Below, in pieces: positions 32,704 through 43,798 of a DNA stretch of 64,000 bases; positions within the stretch are counted from its first letter, which is position 1, and each line of letters starts with the position of its first letter. A program made the translations under genes and the position numbers. The notes under the pieces were generated by a model. The model had not been told where the DNA came from and made no database searches. It saw only the letters and a program-made list of their open reading frames with translations. The DNA is from Isoetes taiwanensis (Eukaryota > Streptophyta > Lycopodiopsida > Isoetales > Isoetaceae), in assembly GCA_021234155.1 (NCBI GenBank), contig JAJEKV010000084.1:2731702-2795701 (forward strand). Direction: 5' to 3'.

Positions 32704-33873
32704 TTTTTTTTTTTATTATTATAAACAATGTGAATTTTTACACTTGGTACACGGGCATATTTGACTTGTCACACTTGTTATTACAATTAACTTTCTTTAC
32801 TATGTTCCAGCTTTACATAATAGAATCCCACAGTATTTCATACATGGAATCGTATTCAGAATAACCAGTTATCGGAATAGCAAATGCCTTACTACAATGC
32901 AAGATGCTACCTATTTTATTGTGAAAACTTGGACTTGGAGCTAACTCACTATTCTGGTAGGGATGGCTTGACAATAAACAAAAAGTAAGGTATGTGAAAC
33001 TTACTATGGTATTTGACCTTTCTATGGTGATTCAATGGAGTAATTCGAAAATAAAGTTGCAATGGGGGCGGATGGGGCATCATGCCAATCAACATTCTGC
33101 ATGCAAAAATTAGAAATGTGAAATGCTATATGAAGATCTTAGAAAATGCAAAGGTATGCAATATTGTTCTTAAATTATATGTCCTTACATTTGGAAATTT
33201 CATTTTATGCAAAGGGCTTTCATGCACTTGGGTTTTCTATTGAAAGCATGCACGCCACTTGTCTAAACCTAGCAAGTTTGGCTCGTATGCAAATTTTACG
33301 TTGTATTTCACCTTTACATGGTACAATCCCAAGCCTTTTCATATGAATGTCACGAGATGTTAATAGCAAGGATTTGGAGCTTTTTATGTTGGTCAATCGG
33401 CCCTCACCAAAAACAAAAAGGCAAGGTATGCAATTTTGGCACTTTAAATGCAAAAGAAAAGATGTTTGCACAAATGTATATTTTTAGATGTAGGGTTTCG
33501 AACCCTAAAGCCAGTTACGGCAGCAGCCGAATGCAAAATTCATGCAAGATTTTCTGGCGCAAAATGTTTTCAGGGCAGCTTTGCTTCTGATTCATTCTCT
33601 ATTTTAGAAGTGTAATGCATTAAGGTTTAAGCTATAATCCATCTGCAAATGGATTTTTCTGCTGATCAAGCTTTCCAACTCGAGTGCTCTTTAATTTCCA
33701 GTTGCTCTGCATAGTTTCCAGTTGCTAAACAAAAGTGTTCAACAATTCTTCATCCGTTATTAGCTGTTTTGCATGCTATGACAAAATCTCTGCAAATGGA
33801 TTCCACCGTTGAGCAAGATCCAAAAATATGTGGAGTATGATGCTGGATTTCTAGCTCCTGAACAAAAGGGTTC

Positions 33874-34030
33874 AATGATTCTTCATTATCTATTTGATGT
33901 GGTGCACAATAAGACCGAGATCTCTCCATAGATTATTTGATGTGGTGCACAATGATTCTTCATTATCTATTTGCTGTGGTGCACAATAAGACCGAGATCT
34001 CTCCATAGATTATTTGATGTGGTGCACAAT
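33874..34030 (+). repeat. 77-bp tandem duplication, copy A
   Basis: AATGATTCTTCATTATCTAT through GATGTGGTGCAC is repeated twice at 33874-33950 and 33951-34027. The same pair is present in copy C at about 58238-58394, so it predates the segmental duplication. Confidence 0.9.
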
Positions 34031-34459
34031 AAGAGTAGTTCTCAGGCTCTATCAGAATTATTCTTTACTCAAATAATGAAGCAAAGAGCTCCAAACCAGG
34101 TTTGCAGACAAATTTCTTATGCTTTGGATAGATGGTTTGGATGATGATCATTGATTATGATTGACTTTATTTGCTTTGTATTCCAATATGAGAAATAACG
34201 CTCTGATATATTTTGCCATTTCAAACATTATTTGATGAATTTTAGTAACTGCCATAGGGCTCTTATATGATGGACATTTATCATTCTTTTAGGATTAGGA
34301 CTAACTAAGGGCAAAAGGTTACAAGGTGTAAAGGGCTAAACGCCGAGAGACACCATTGTACCTTTTGGCCCTTGCATCTTACCCTTATCGGGCTAATGAT
34401 GTATTGGTTGGTCTGCAGTCTGGGTTCTCTCCTCTCCTTGTGGTTTTTGTCACTTGCAG

Positions 34460-34618
34460 TTTTTTCTAGTACTAGGAGAATGGTGAATACATGGAGCTAT
34501 GATTTCATCTGGCCAAAGGAGGAATGGAATGCTGTACATCAAGACGCAAAGACATTGATATATCTGATTAATGACTTCAAATATTTTTGGACACTTAAAA
34601 GTTTGCAACAAAATTCAA
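34460..34618 (+). other. unidentified exon-like block, copy A
   Basis: An AG acceptor (CACTTGCAG) precedes 159 bases without a stop in one frame (RRMVNTWSYDFIWPKEEW, then HQDAKTLIYLINDFKYFWT), followed by GTAAGTG, a strong donor. This looks like a genuine internal exon of a host gene. I do not recognise the protein. The block is almost unchanged in copies B and C, while surrounding non-coding sequence varies more. Confidence 0.45.
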
Positions 34619-35792
34619 GTAAGTGTGTTCCATTTGCTGGTTTTCTATTCGGCTACTTTTGTGAGTTTGGTCTTCTATTCTCGCTACTCTTGTGAGTTGA
34701 ATCATGTTAAATATTGTTGGTGTTCTTATTTCTGGCAGTTTGGTTCATGAGCATGTGTAAACCTGTTTCCTTTGATCTTTTCTATAAAGCGGAAAAATAT
34801 GGGCATTGTGGTTTATAAATCCTAGAAAATATAATTACAGCATCTTTGCAATGATTCTTATGGTCCTTCCTAGTGTATTAATTATCATGAATACCTGTGA
34901 ACTAGTACTTCATGGCTTTTTCCAATGTCTTAAAACCTCTATGGATGGGTACTAATACCAAATACTGGTGAAACACTCAACATTAGGTCTGGTATATTTT
35001 GAATAAGATGAATGCAATATCTTGTTTACTTGAGTCATTTGTGGATTTATATACAAAAGGCATTTGCATAAAAGTGTAGCAGATTGATGATAGAATATAA
35101 TGAGTTTTATTTTTGGCAACCATATCTTTGGCCTAAGTACATTGGCTTTTTGATTGTACTTAGGGTTTGCAAATTATATCATGTTTTTGTTCTTGCAAAG
35201 GTCAAAATCATGATAGAAAGTCTAAGGTCTTAGGATCAAATAGACTCGGGTTTTTTTGGGGGGGTAATTTGGGATAGCTAGACAAACATTTGCTTGATGT
35301 TATAAAAATGAATATAATGTAGAACCTTTAAAACGGTTGTGCATTGCGTGAATGCCCCTCCCCTTCTTTTTTAAAGAATTGAGGTTTTATTAATCAAAAG
35401 CAAAATACATAAAAGTAAAGCCTCACCCTATAGCACAAGCACATGCATATGCCACCAGTACTAGAGTCTCAAGCACAATGCACTTGCCCCACAAGAGATA
35501 CGGATCCAATACGATCCCTGGCCACTGGCTCAATAGGAGAGCATTTATAAGCCATCACTATTAACCTTCCACTCTACCTTATAGAATGAACCCCAAATTT
35601 TCGTAGAACAAAAGTTCAAAATGTGTGTGTGGTGATAGATCTTCATCCTCCATTCCTCCTTATAGAATGAACTTCAAGTTTTAATGCAAGCGAGAATTCA
35701 AAATAGGCGTGTAAACACAAGGTTTTATATGGACAAATTTCTTGTGCAAATGAACAATGAATTGAATATCTGAGCAAAGTCATATTGGTACT

Positions 35793-35935
35793 AAAAGAAT
35801 AGAAAAGAATAGAATAGATTTTTTAACGTCCACGAAGAACAAGAGGTCATCGGACCCCTACAATAGGGTAGTACAATCATTACTACTAGGATTGAAAACC
35901 TTTGCTTTCGAAAAGTTTTCTCCTTGATTTGAGGA
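35793..35935 (-). mobile_element. 3' end of the TATTC-tailed LINE, inverted
   Basis: Read on the minus strand, this is the LINE 3' UTR ending in a degenerate TATTC tail (GAATAG repeats on plus, 35795-35816). It sits head-to-head against a plus-oriented LINE end that starts at about 35936. The same pair is in copy C. Confidence 0.8.
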
Positions 35936-36579
35936 GGACAGCGGCGGCATGAGGTTTGCCAGATTAGGCGGTGTCACGGGCGATATCGGAAGATATCAAC
36001 AATGGAGCAATTCTTGCTTGCATCCTTGCCATGGCATATATCCTACCTTGGCACGGGGCCCCAAGCTTATTTGCTTGCTTCATTGTCTAGGAACAAGCTT
36101 GTAGCTATTGCATCAATTCGCATACGAGGTCCCGCAGGGTATGGATTGAGGCGGTAGATGGGGGCGCCGCAATTGCGCGAGAAGCAAGACTATGTACACA
36201 TTTGCGATTCATGTGTTATTGAAGATGAAAGCCATACTCTTCGAGTTGCCCTACTTTTGAGATAGTCAGGAATCATTTTTTTGACCTTAGCATTCCATTC
36301 CACGCCTCCACAACTTTCGAGCACCATCATTGCATGACTTGACATTATACATACTTGAGGTTCTAGATAAACGCGTCGCAATTCTTTGAGCCCTCATTAG
36401 TCATTATCTCACGCTTGTCTAGTATCATCATTCTTTGCAAAGGTTTTTCCCTTGAAAACCTTTTCGGCGAGGGTTTTTAATCCTAGTAGTAATGATTGTA
36501 CTAGCCCATTGTATGGGTCCATGACCTATTGGTCTCCGTGGACGTTAAAAAAACTATTCTATTCTATTCTATTCTATTC
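35936..36579 (+). mobile_element. 5'-truncated LINE, C-terminus to TATTC tail, copy A
   Basis: Matches 60321-60974, where the protein frame is intact, but here the frame is broken by many small changes. It ends with the 3' UTR and (TATTC)n at 36555-36579. The minus-strand frame 36190-36381 is a shadow. Confidence 0.8.
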
Positions 36580-37142
36580 CTTTGATCTTTTATGCACAAT
36601 TCAGAATTTCATCTGTGTAGAGATAGGCAGCAGAATAAATAAGTTGCAGGATGGACCAACTGATGCGTTGCTGGATGCTTCTTTGTCTATGTTGCTGTGA
36701 TGCATTGCAGAAGCATGAGTCTATAGAACCTTGCAATGGAGGCACTTGGAAAGGGAAAAAAGTTCTAGTTGTAATTGGTCATATATGGTTTTGTCCAATG
36801 ACTTTGGGCTGATAAGAAGAGGATTGATGACAAGGCTCTTTTGCATTTTTGTATCAGGTTATTTCAAAGGAGTCTGCCACCACTTCAACTTTATTCAGCT
36901 TGTTGCTATATAAAGCTCAAGACATCGATGTTGTAATGCTCTTTATCGTATTTGGCTGACAACATCCAAGCAGGGATCTACAACAACAGCGGAGACAAGT
37001 CCATAAGTTAAATTTTTGTTTTTATTTTCGAATAGTAAAGGGATTGTTTTTTCTGAAAAGGAAGGCCATTTTGTCTTCCAAAATTAAAAGAAGCTATAAA
37101 GTAAGCTTAATCTAGCAGTTGGTTTATTTTGGGTTAATACCA

Positions 37143-37313
37143 ATGGATGCAATCAGTTTGAAAGGCTTTTTAGCTGTTCTTAGATATTGGACTACAGAAC
37201 ATCCCTTAGTATCCAGTTTTAGATGGCGCCAAGATACATTTGGAGTTCCTTGGATTTTTTTGGCCTTCTTTGTTCCATGTTATTTGATAGTGGAGCTTAT
37301 ATTGAAGCTACTT
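37143..37313 (+). pseudogene. ELO-type fatty acid elongase N-terminus, copy A, cut by copia
   Basis: From the ATG at 37143 the frame reads MDAISLKGFLAVLRYWTTEH, then PLVSSFRWRQDTFGVPW and a hydrophobic helix IFLAFFVPCYLIVELIL. This matches the N-terminal pattern of plant ELO/GNS1-like elongases (YWLVxHPxIxxFxWxxG...FF). Those are ER membrane proteins that condense malonyl-CoA with long acyl-CoA. Only the first helix is present; the HxxHH catalytic region is absent. After 37313 the frame runs into copia sequence. Identification rests on this short pattern. Confidence 0.5.
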
Positions 37314-37499
37314 GAAGTGCATGAAGGAAGGCAAGAAGACATTGAAAGTAGAACAACCACACGTCGTCAGATTAGGTGGAACGGCTTTAAAGCGTAACTT
37401 CCTTTTGATGCGATGCTTATGGCGGGACAAAGCGAGTTCCAAAACCGAAGATAATATCTTGTGTGGTGGAGCCCAAGACAATTAGAACAAATTTGTGAT

Positions 37500-38996
37500 G
37501 GGAGCTGATTCCTTCAAATGGAAGGAGGCTATGGAGAGTGAGTTGAAATCATTTGAAGAAACCGAACATATGAATTGGTGTCACGTCCAGGAGCAAAAAA
37601 TGTGGTTGGCAAGAAGTGGCTCTTTAAAATAAAGAGAAATGCTGATGGATCGGTAGAAAGGTATAAAGCTCGGCTAGTAGCAAAAGGATACACTTTCGGG
37701 GAAGAAGGAGTAGACTATCTGGATACTTTTTCACCCATAGTCAAGGTGACTAGTCTAAGAACCCGATAGCATTGGCGGTTCGAGAATGATATGGAGATAG
37801 AGCATATGGGCGTGAAGGCGGCTTTCTTAAATGGAGAACTAGAAGAAGAGATCTATATGGAGCAGCCTGAAGGATATGAGCAGGGAAGAATATGGTGTCT
37901 GGTGAAAAAGCGATATCTGACTTGGAGACAAGCATCTAGGCAATGGTATGTTTGCATGAATAAGTTTTTTGCTTTCAATTGGGTTTAGAAAGTTGAAAGC
38001 GAGGGAAGGCAATCTATACATGTGGAAAAAGAAGGGACAAGTGCTTGATTATGGCACTTTATGTTGATGATTGTGTCATAGTCGGTAATGACAAATCATA
38101 CCTAGAGAGATGCAAAGTGTTCTTGAAGAGGCGATTCGAATAATGAGAACTAGGTGAGCTCAAGAAACTGTTAGGTATGGAGGTGGAAGGAATAGGAAAA
38201 AGGGGGAGCTTGCTTTGGACCTTAAGAGCGAGAATATCAAAAGGCTTTGGTCCGATCACGAATGGCAAATTGCAATATATCAAAAACACCCCTTGTACCG
38301 GTACAAAAATTAGCGATAAGATGTGCGAGAAACTTGGCTGAACAAAGGGAAATGGAAAAGGTGCGTATCGTGCATTGATAGGCTCGCTTTTACATATTGC
38401 CAACAAACACAAGGCCGGATATCTCTTATGCGATTAACTTGCTCGGTCGTTTTGCAACAATCCGAGGCGAGAGCATTGGATAAGCGGCCAAAAGGTTTTT
38501 TGAGATATTTGAAGGGTACTTTGCATGATGGTATTCACTTCACCAAGAGTGAAGAAAATGGTTTAACGAGGTTATGCCGATGCGGCATCGGGAGGAGATC
38601 TGGATGACGGATGGAAGTCAACTTGAGGTTATGTGTGCAAATTAGGTATCTTTGCTATATCTTGGGGTGTAAGAAGCGAGAATGTGTAGCCAAATCTAGC
38701 CTTGAAGCGAGAATATAGCTTGATATCACAGCGACCTCACGAAATAATTTGGTTACCTTGAGAATGCTCAAGGAGTTGGGATGTTTGTTGCCGAGTGCTA
38801 CCAAGCTATCTTGTGATAACAAGAGCGGAGTGGCAATGACTAAAAATCCAGTTCATCATTCTCGTACCAAACACATTGAAATACACCATCACTTCATACG
38901 GGATGAAGTCGAAAAGGGGAGATCGATGTGACTTATATCCCCACAAAATTGCAAAGGCCGGACATGCTCACTAAGGCTCTATCGAACCTAAGTTGA
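37500..38996 (+). pseudogene. copia pol remnant: reverse transcriptase and RNase H
   Basis: RT blocks in order: [90 protein letters not shown] and the active site LYVDDCVIVGND (about 38058-38095), which is intact. RNase H follows with [37 protein letters not shown] and IPTKLQRPDMLTKALSNLS, ending near 38996. The Pseudoviridae domain order RT then RNase H near the 3' LTR is as expected. Frameshifts occur at several places (for example near 37765, 37990 and 38130). The enzyme would copy the element RNA in virus-like particles; this copy is inactive as read. Confidence 0.88.
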
Positions 38997-39047
38997 TAGA
39001 TGCTAAAACCCGTGGAGTTGTGGAGTGTAAAGGCTAAGGGGAGTATA

Positions 39048-39388
39048 TGTTGCATATATAGCCTTTACACATGTCATGTAGAAGCGGCATGAAGCAACAA
39101 ATGGGAAACCATGCATGCGGGCATGGCATGCGAGTAGTTGCATCGCGGGCATGGCGAGATAGTATAAGAGGAGACTCCGCGGAGGCGAAGAAGAAGGTGA
39201 GAAGCAAGGAAGCGGTGCATCACGGGTGGAACAATCCGATGATTGGATTGAAGGTGAAGTGGCTGAATTGCGGTGGCTTTAGGTGGAGTCTTGTTTATGC
39301 TTGAAGGGATAGAGCTTGGGCTCGGCCGTACATCTGGCCGAGAAGAGTGCGGCTGTGGCAACAAGCAGTACCGCTATTTGAATCGAAA
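39048..39388 (+). mobile_element. LTR-A, first copy (3' LTR of copia element 1)
   Basis: Starts TGTTGCATATATAGCC right after the polypurine tract and ends GAATCGAAA directly before another TGTTGC. A TATA-like CATATATAG lies at the start. The normal LTR end in element 2 is GAATCGAACA, so the final CA appears lost here at an LTR-LTR junction. Confidence 0.85.
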
Positions 39389-39714
39389 TGTTGCATATAT
39401 AGCCTTTACACATGTCATGTAGAACATGGCATGAAGCAACAAATGGGGAAACCATGCATGCGGGCATGGCATGCGGGTAGTTGCATGCGGGCATGGCCGG
39501 ATAGTATAAGAGGAGACTCGCGGGCGGGAAGAAGGTGGAAGGAAACGGAAGCGGTGCATCACGGGTGGAGCAATCCGGTGATTGAAGGTGAAATTAGTAG
39601 TGCGGTGGCTTTAGGTGGAGTCTTGTTTATCTTGAAGGGATAAGAGCTTGGAGGCTCGGCTGTACATCACGGTGAAAGTCTTGTTTGTGGCAACAAGCGA
39701 ATGCATTTCGAATC
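39389..39714 (+). mobile_element. LTR-A, second copy, tandem with the first
   Basis: Starts TGTTGCATATATAGCC and follows the first LTR without spacer. It ends near 39714 (TTTCGAATC), where an inverted LTR-A begins. It differs from the first by small indels. Confidence 0.85.
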
Positions 39715-39953
39715 ATAAACAAGACTCCACCTAAAGCCACTGCAATTCAGCCACTTCACCTTCAATCCAATCACTGGATTGTTCCAACCAGATGCACCGC
39801 TTCCTTGCTTCTCCACCTCCTCGCGAGTCTCCCTCTTATACTATTCGCCACAGCCCTCGGATAAATTGATCATGCCATGCCCTCGCGATGCATGGTTTCC
39901 ATTTGTTGCTTCATGCCGTTTCTACATGACATGTGTAAAGGCTATATGCAACA
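39715..39953 (-). mobile_element. LTR-A, third copy, inverted and truncated (3' LTR of copia element 2)
   Basis: Read on the minus strand, it starts TGTTGCATATAGCC at 39953, adjacent to a polypurine tract (AAGGGGAGTA, 39954-39963). It lacks the last ~100 bp of LTR-A where it meets the second copy. Confidence 0.85.
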
Positions 39954-39989
39954 TACTCCCCTTAGCCTTTACACTCCACAACTCAGGCA

Positions 39990-42900
39990 CGGGTTTTAGC
40001 ATCTATCAACTTAGGTTCGGGGATAGAGCCTTAGTGAGCATGTCCCGGCTGCAATTTTGTGGGGATATAAGTCACATCGATCTCCCTTTTTCGACTTCAT
40101 CCCGTATGAAGTGATGGTGTATTTCAATGTGTTTGGTACGAGAATGATGAACTGATTTTTAGTCATTGCCACTCCGCTCTTGTTATCACGAAGATAGCTT
40201 GGTAGCACTCGGCAACAAACATCCCAACTCCTTGAGCATTCTCAGCGTAACCAAATTATTTTTAGGTCGCCAGGATATGATTGCTACATATTCTCGCTTC
40301 AAGGCTAGATTTGGCTACACATTCCTGCTTCTTACACCCCCAAGATATAGCAGCATTACCTAATTTGCACACATAACCCGAAGTTGACTTCCTGTCATCC
40401 AGATCTCCTCCTGCACCAGACGGCATAACCTCGTTAAACCATTTTCTTCACTCTTGGTGAAGTGAATACCATCATGCAAAGTACCCTTCAAATATCTCAA
40501 AACCCTTTTGGCCGCTATCCAATGCTCTCTCGCCCCTGGATTGTTGCAAAACGATCGAGCAAGTTAATCGCATAAAGAGATATCTGGCCTTGTCTTTGTT
40601 GGCAATATGTAAAGCGAGCCTATCAATGCACGATACGGCACCTTTTCCATTTCCTTTGTTCACCAAGTTTCTCGGGCACATCTTACTGCTAATTTTGTAC
40701 CGGTACAAGGGGTGTTTTTGATATATTGCAATTTGCCATTCAGATCCGGACCAAAGCCTTTTTGATATTACGCTCAAGGCGTCAAAGCAAGCTCCCCCCT
40801 TTTTCCTATTCCTTCGACCTCCATACCTAACAGTTTCTTGAGCTCACCTAGTTACGTTATTCGAATCGCCTCTTGGTAACACTTTGCATCTCTCTAGGTA
40901 TGATTTGTCATTCACGACTATGACACAATCATCAACATAAAGTGCCATAATCAAGCACTTGTCCCCTTCTTTTCCACATGTATAGATTGCCTTCCGTTTT
41001 CAACTTTCTAAACCCAATTGAAAGCAAAAACTTATTCATGCAAACATACCATTGCCTAGATGCTTGTCTCAAGTCAGAGTATATCGCTTTTTTTCGGTCA
41101 AGACACCATATTCTTCCCCCGCTCATATCCTTCAGCCGCTCCATATAGATCTCTTCTTCTAGTTCTCCATTTAAGAAAGCCGTCTTCACGTCCATATGCT
41201 CTATCTCCATATCATTCTCGAATCGCCAATGCTATCGGGGTTCTTAGACTAGTCACCTTGACTATGGGTGAAAAAGTATCCGTATAGTCTACTCCTTCTT
41301 CCGAAAGTGTATCCTTTTGCTACTAGCCGAGCTTTATACCTTTTTCTACCGATCCATCAGCATTTCTCTTTATTTTAAAGAGCCACCACGCCAACCACAT
41401 TTTTGCTCCTGACGTGACACCAATTCATATGTTCCGGTTTCTTCAAATGATTTCAACTCACTCTCCATAGCCTCCTTCCATTTGAAGGAATCAGCCCCAT
41501 CCGCGGCTTGTTCTCTTTGTCTTGGGCTCCACCACACAAGATATTATCTTCGGTTTTGGAACTCGCTTTTGTCACGCCATAAGCATCCGCATCAAAAGGA
41601 AGTTACGCTTTAAGCCGTTCCACCCTGCATACGACGTGTGGTTGTTCTACTTTCAATGTCTTCTTGCCTTCCTTCATGCACTTCTTCTTGCACATCGGCA
41701 CACTATCAGCTCCAAGAGCCTCATGCACCTCCTCGTGCTCGCCTCCAGGTGTATGTGGTGCAATCGTTGACCTCTATGGTCTCATGCACCCCATCCGCTC
41801 ATCATCCGAGTCATCACTTATTACTACATCGGTTCCGCCATTGTCTCCTTGATCTTCTCCGCATCCTTCTCTAGATCGTCTTCGCTCTATTGGTATCCAT
41901 TCCACGCTTCTCGCGACCGCCAAAGATTTCCTATCCTTATAAAGTATTCTTTCATCAAATTCAACATCCCCGCTAACATAAACTTTATGGGTCCGCGAGG
42001 TTCATATAGCCTATAGCCATTTGCCTCCTCATCATACCCTACTAGAAAAGTGGGGATACTTGATCATCTAACTTCCTCCGCGGCTCTCCTCGCACGCAGC
42101 ATGTACGCTAAACATCCGTAGACCCTTAATCGTCGGGACGGATTTTGCCTTCTTCCGGACCACTTCTCCTCGGGGCGCTCCCTTCAATGCGACTATGGGC
42201 AGCACGATTGCGCACATAGCAGGCCGCAGCTCTTGCTTCTCCCCATAAAAAGTTAGGCAATCCCCGCATGTTTCAACATGCATCTAGCGCATCCATTATG
42301 GTGCGGTTCTTACGTTACGCTACCCCGTTCTGGCGGAGGTGTATATCGACATGTATCGTCTTCTAATACCCGCACATGACGGAACTTTGTGAATTCTTTC
42401 GACTTTTGTATTCTCCTCAGAGATCGACCTCAACGATTTTACACGTTTGGATGTTTCTCGCTCTACCTGCGACATAAAGCGAAAAGCATCATATACTTGA
42501 TCTTTTGTGCGAAGATAATAACATTTAGTGCGTCTGCTACAATCATCTATAAAAGTGGCAAAATATGATTTTCCCCAAGGCTCGTGTTTGCATAGGTCCA
42601 CCACACGTCGAGAATGCACTAATTCAAGCAACTTTCGGTTGCTTTCGCCGTCCCTTATTTTTAAAGGGAAGTCTAGCTTGCTTTCCAAGCATACATGCCT
42701 CACACACGCCATGATCTTCATCATTACATATCAACCCATCTAACAACTTATGTTTTACGTTGCAATTTTAATCTTTGTTATAATTGACATGCCCCATTCT
42801 AAGATGCCATGTATGCGGATCATCCATACCGAAACTTTATTGATAACCCTCGCATCCAATTCAAACAGACTTTTCCGTTCCTTTGTGCCTCAAAGGTTTT

Positions 42901-43230
42901 CACACCATCTTTTATGAACTTGCACCCAGTCTTATGAAATCTTAATTCATAACCATCATCTACTAAATCTGCTCTGACGAAACCAGTTGAACAACATACC
43001 GGGACATATAATGCTCTCGGCACATTAAGAATAGTTTTACCTTCCCTTGTCAATTCTAGATTCCGTGCCCATGTACACCTGAAGAACTCCATTTCCCATC
43101 TTGACTACATGCTTTTCATTGGTTTTAACATGACGCTGACATTCTTGGTGAGCTTACCACCGAAACTTACGCTCGAGTCGATGGTCAATACATGAGTTCT
43201 CCTCTCGCACATTTGCAATTGCTCCAATCA
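39990..43230 (-). pseudogene. copia polyprotein remnant: protease, integrase, RT, RNase H
   Basis: In translation order (decreasing coordinates): HVLTIDSSVS (about 43190), a decayed protease DSGAS-type site; LELTREGKTILNVPRALYVP (about 43030); the GAG-pre-integrase end; integrase WGKSYFATFIDDCSRRTKCY with the conserved DD (about 42555) and KVKSLRS-like and YTSARTG blocks (42420-42320). RT follows: IEHMDVKTAFLNGELEEEIY (41200), QASRQWYVCMNKFLLSIGFR and YVDDCVIV (about 40941-40919). RNase H follows: [20 protein letters not shown] (about 40190). Scattered frameshifts interrupt every domain. The RT part is nearly the same as in element 1. Confidence 0.85.
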
Positions 43231-43435
43231 TTCCCGGGTTCTCTTTCTCAATTTCAAGTTTTCTATTGAATTCAACCATCTCGGCGTCCATAAGCAGCGG
43301 CTCCGCCTAGTCTCCCTTACACACATTAACAAGCTACTCTGTATGCTTGCCATGTCCTCCTTGGCGGGTAACAAAACAATCCTCCGGTCTTGGACAATCG
43401 TGAAGATGACCGAAGTGTTCTTGTGCTCGATACCA

Positions 43436-43602
43436 TGTTGAGAAATGAGTTTTCTATGATTGGGTGGACAGGTGGGGATCGAACCAGGACCTCTTGCTTG
43501 CAAGCCAAGTACTCTACCAGCGAGCTACCGGCCCTTTGATGGGCTTCGGGTACTCTTCCACGAAGTCATTCTTCATGTGTGCCCATTACACATACTCCAA
43601 CA
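43436..43602 (-). mobile_element. LTR-B, 167-bp LTR with internal tRNA-like sequence
   Basis: On the minus strand, it starts TGTTGGAGTATGTG at 43602, directly after a polypurine tract (AAGGGGAA, 43610-43603), and ends CTCAACA at 43436, directly before TGGTATCGAGCACAA (43435-43421), a primer-binding site complementary in type to initiator tRNA-Met. PPT-LTR-PBS in this order is what an LTR shared by two element parts would show. It is unrelated to LTR-A beyond the TGTTG start. A tRNA-Ala-like sequence fills 70 bp of it. Confidence 0.62.
43465..43534 (-). tRNA. tRNA-Ala(UGC)-like sequence, probably a pseudogene within LTR-B
   Basis: Read from 43534 downward: GGGCCGG acceptor strand, TAGCTCGCTGGTAGAGT (D arm and A box), anticodon arm CTTGG-CTTGCAA-GCAAG with anticodon TGC, then GGTTCGATCC (B box), and CCTGTCC pairing 6 of 7 with the acceptor strand. 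The T stem is shortened by a base and one anticodon-stem pair is mismatched. Both RNA polymerase III internal promoter boxes look usable. It could be a tRNA-derived insertion, or a functional part of the LTR. Confidence 0.5.
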
Positions 43603-43778
43603 TTCCCCTTAATGGGCACACCAATCCATTCGGCCTTCACCACAATCCACATGCTCCCCTCCTCCCGGGCAACTCCACCGCTGCGAGAGTTGGGCTTTCC
43701 AGCGGCCAAGCTTTGCTCATTCTCACCCCTACACCGGGGATTATCGGTCGCGGTTAAGCACCCTTTACTTGGGACCAT

Positions 43779-43790
43779 GGCTCGATACCA
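43779..43790 (-). promoter_or_regulatory. primer-binding site of copia element 2
   Basis: TGGTATCGAGCC on the minus strand, 8 bp inside the 5' LTR-A, is one deletion away from the usual TGGTATCAGAGCC complement of initiator tRNA-Met. Confidence 0.7.
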
Positions 43791-43798
43791 TCACCTTT

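Larger units (their letters stand above)
37314..39388 (+). mobile_element. Ty1/copia element 1, 5'-truncated, plus orientation
   Basis: Begins abruptly between the integrase and RT domains; the same start sequence GAAGTGCATGAAGGAAGGCA lies in copia element 2 on the minus strand near 41690. It carries RT and RNase H, a polypurine tract (AAGGGGAGTATA, about 39036-39047) and an LTR at 39048-39388. Gag, protease, integrase and 5' LTR are missing. It forms one arm of a large inverted repeat with element 2. Confidence 0.88.

Noticed and set aside
33146-33346. 66-codon frame conserved in copies A and C
   Set aside because: Conservation follows from the recent segmental duplication; composition is low-information, and an overlapping frame on the other strand is equally conserved.
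35793-36579. Simple twin-priming 5' inversion of one LINE
   Set aside because: Both opposed parts contain the 3' UTR and tail, which a single twin-priming event would not duplicate.
43421-43612. Simple solo LTR insertion of LTR-B
   Set aside because: No 5-bp target duplication: one side is a polypurine tract and the other a primer-binding site.
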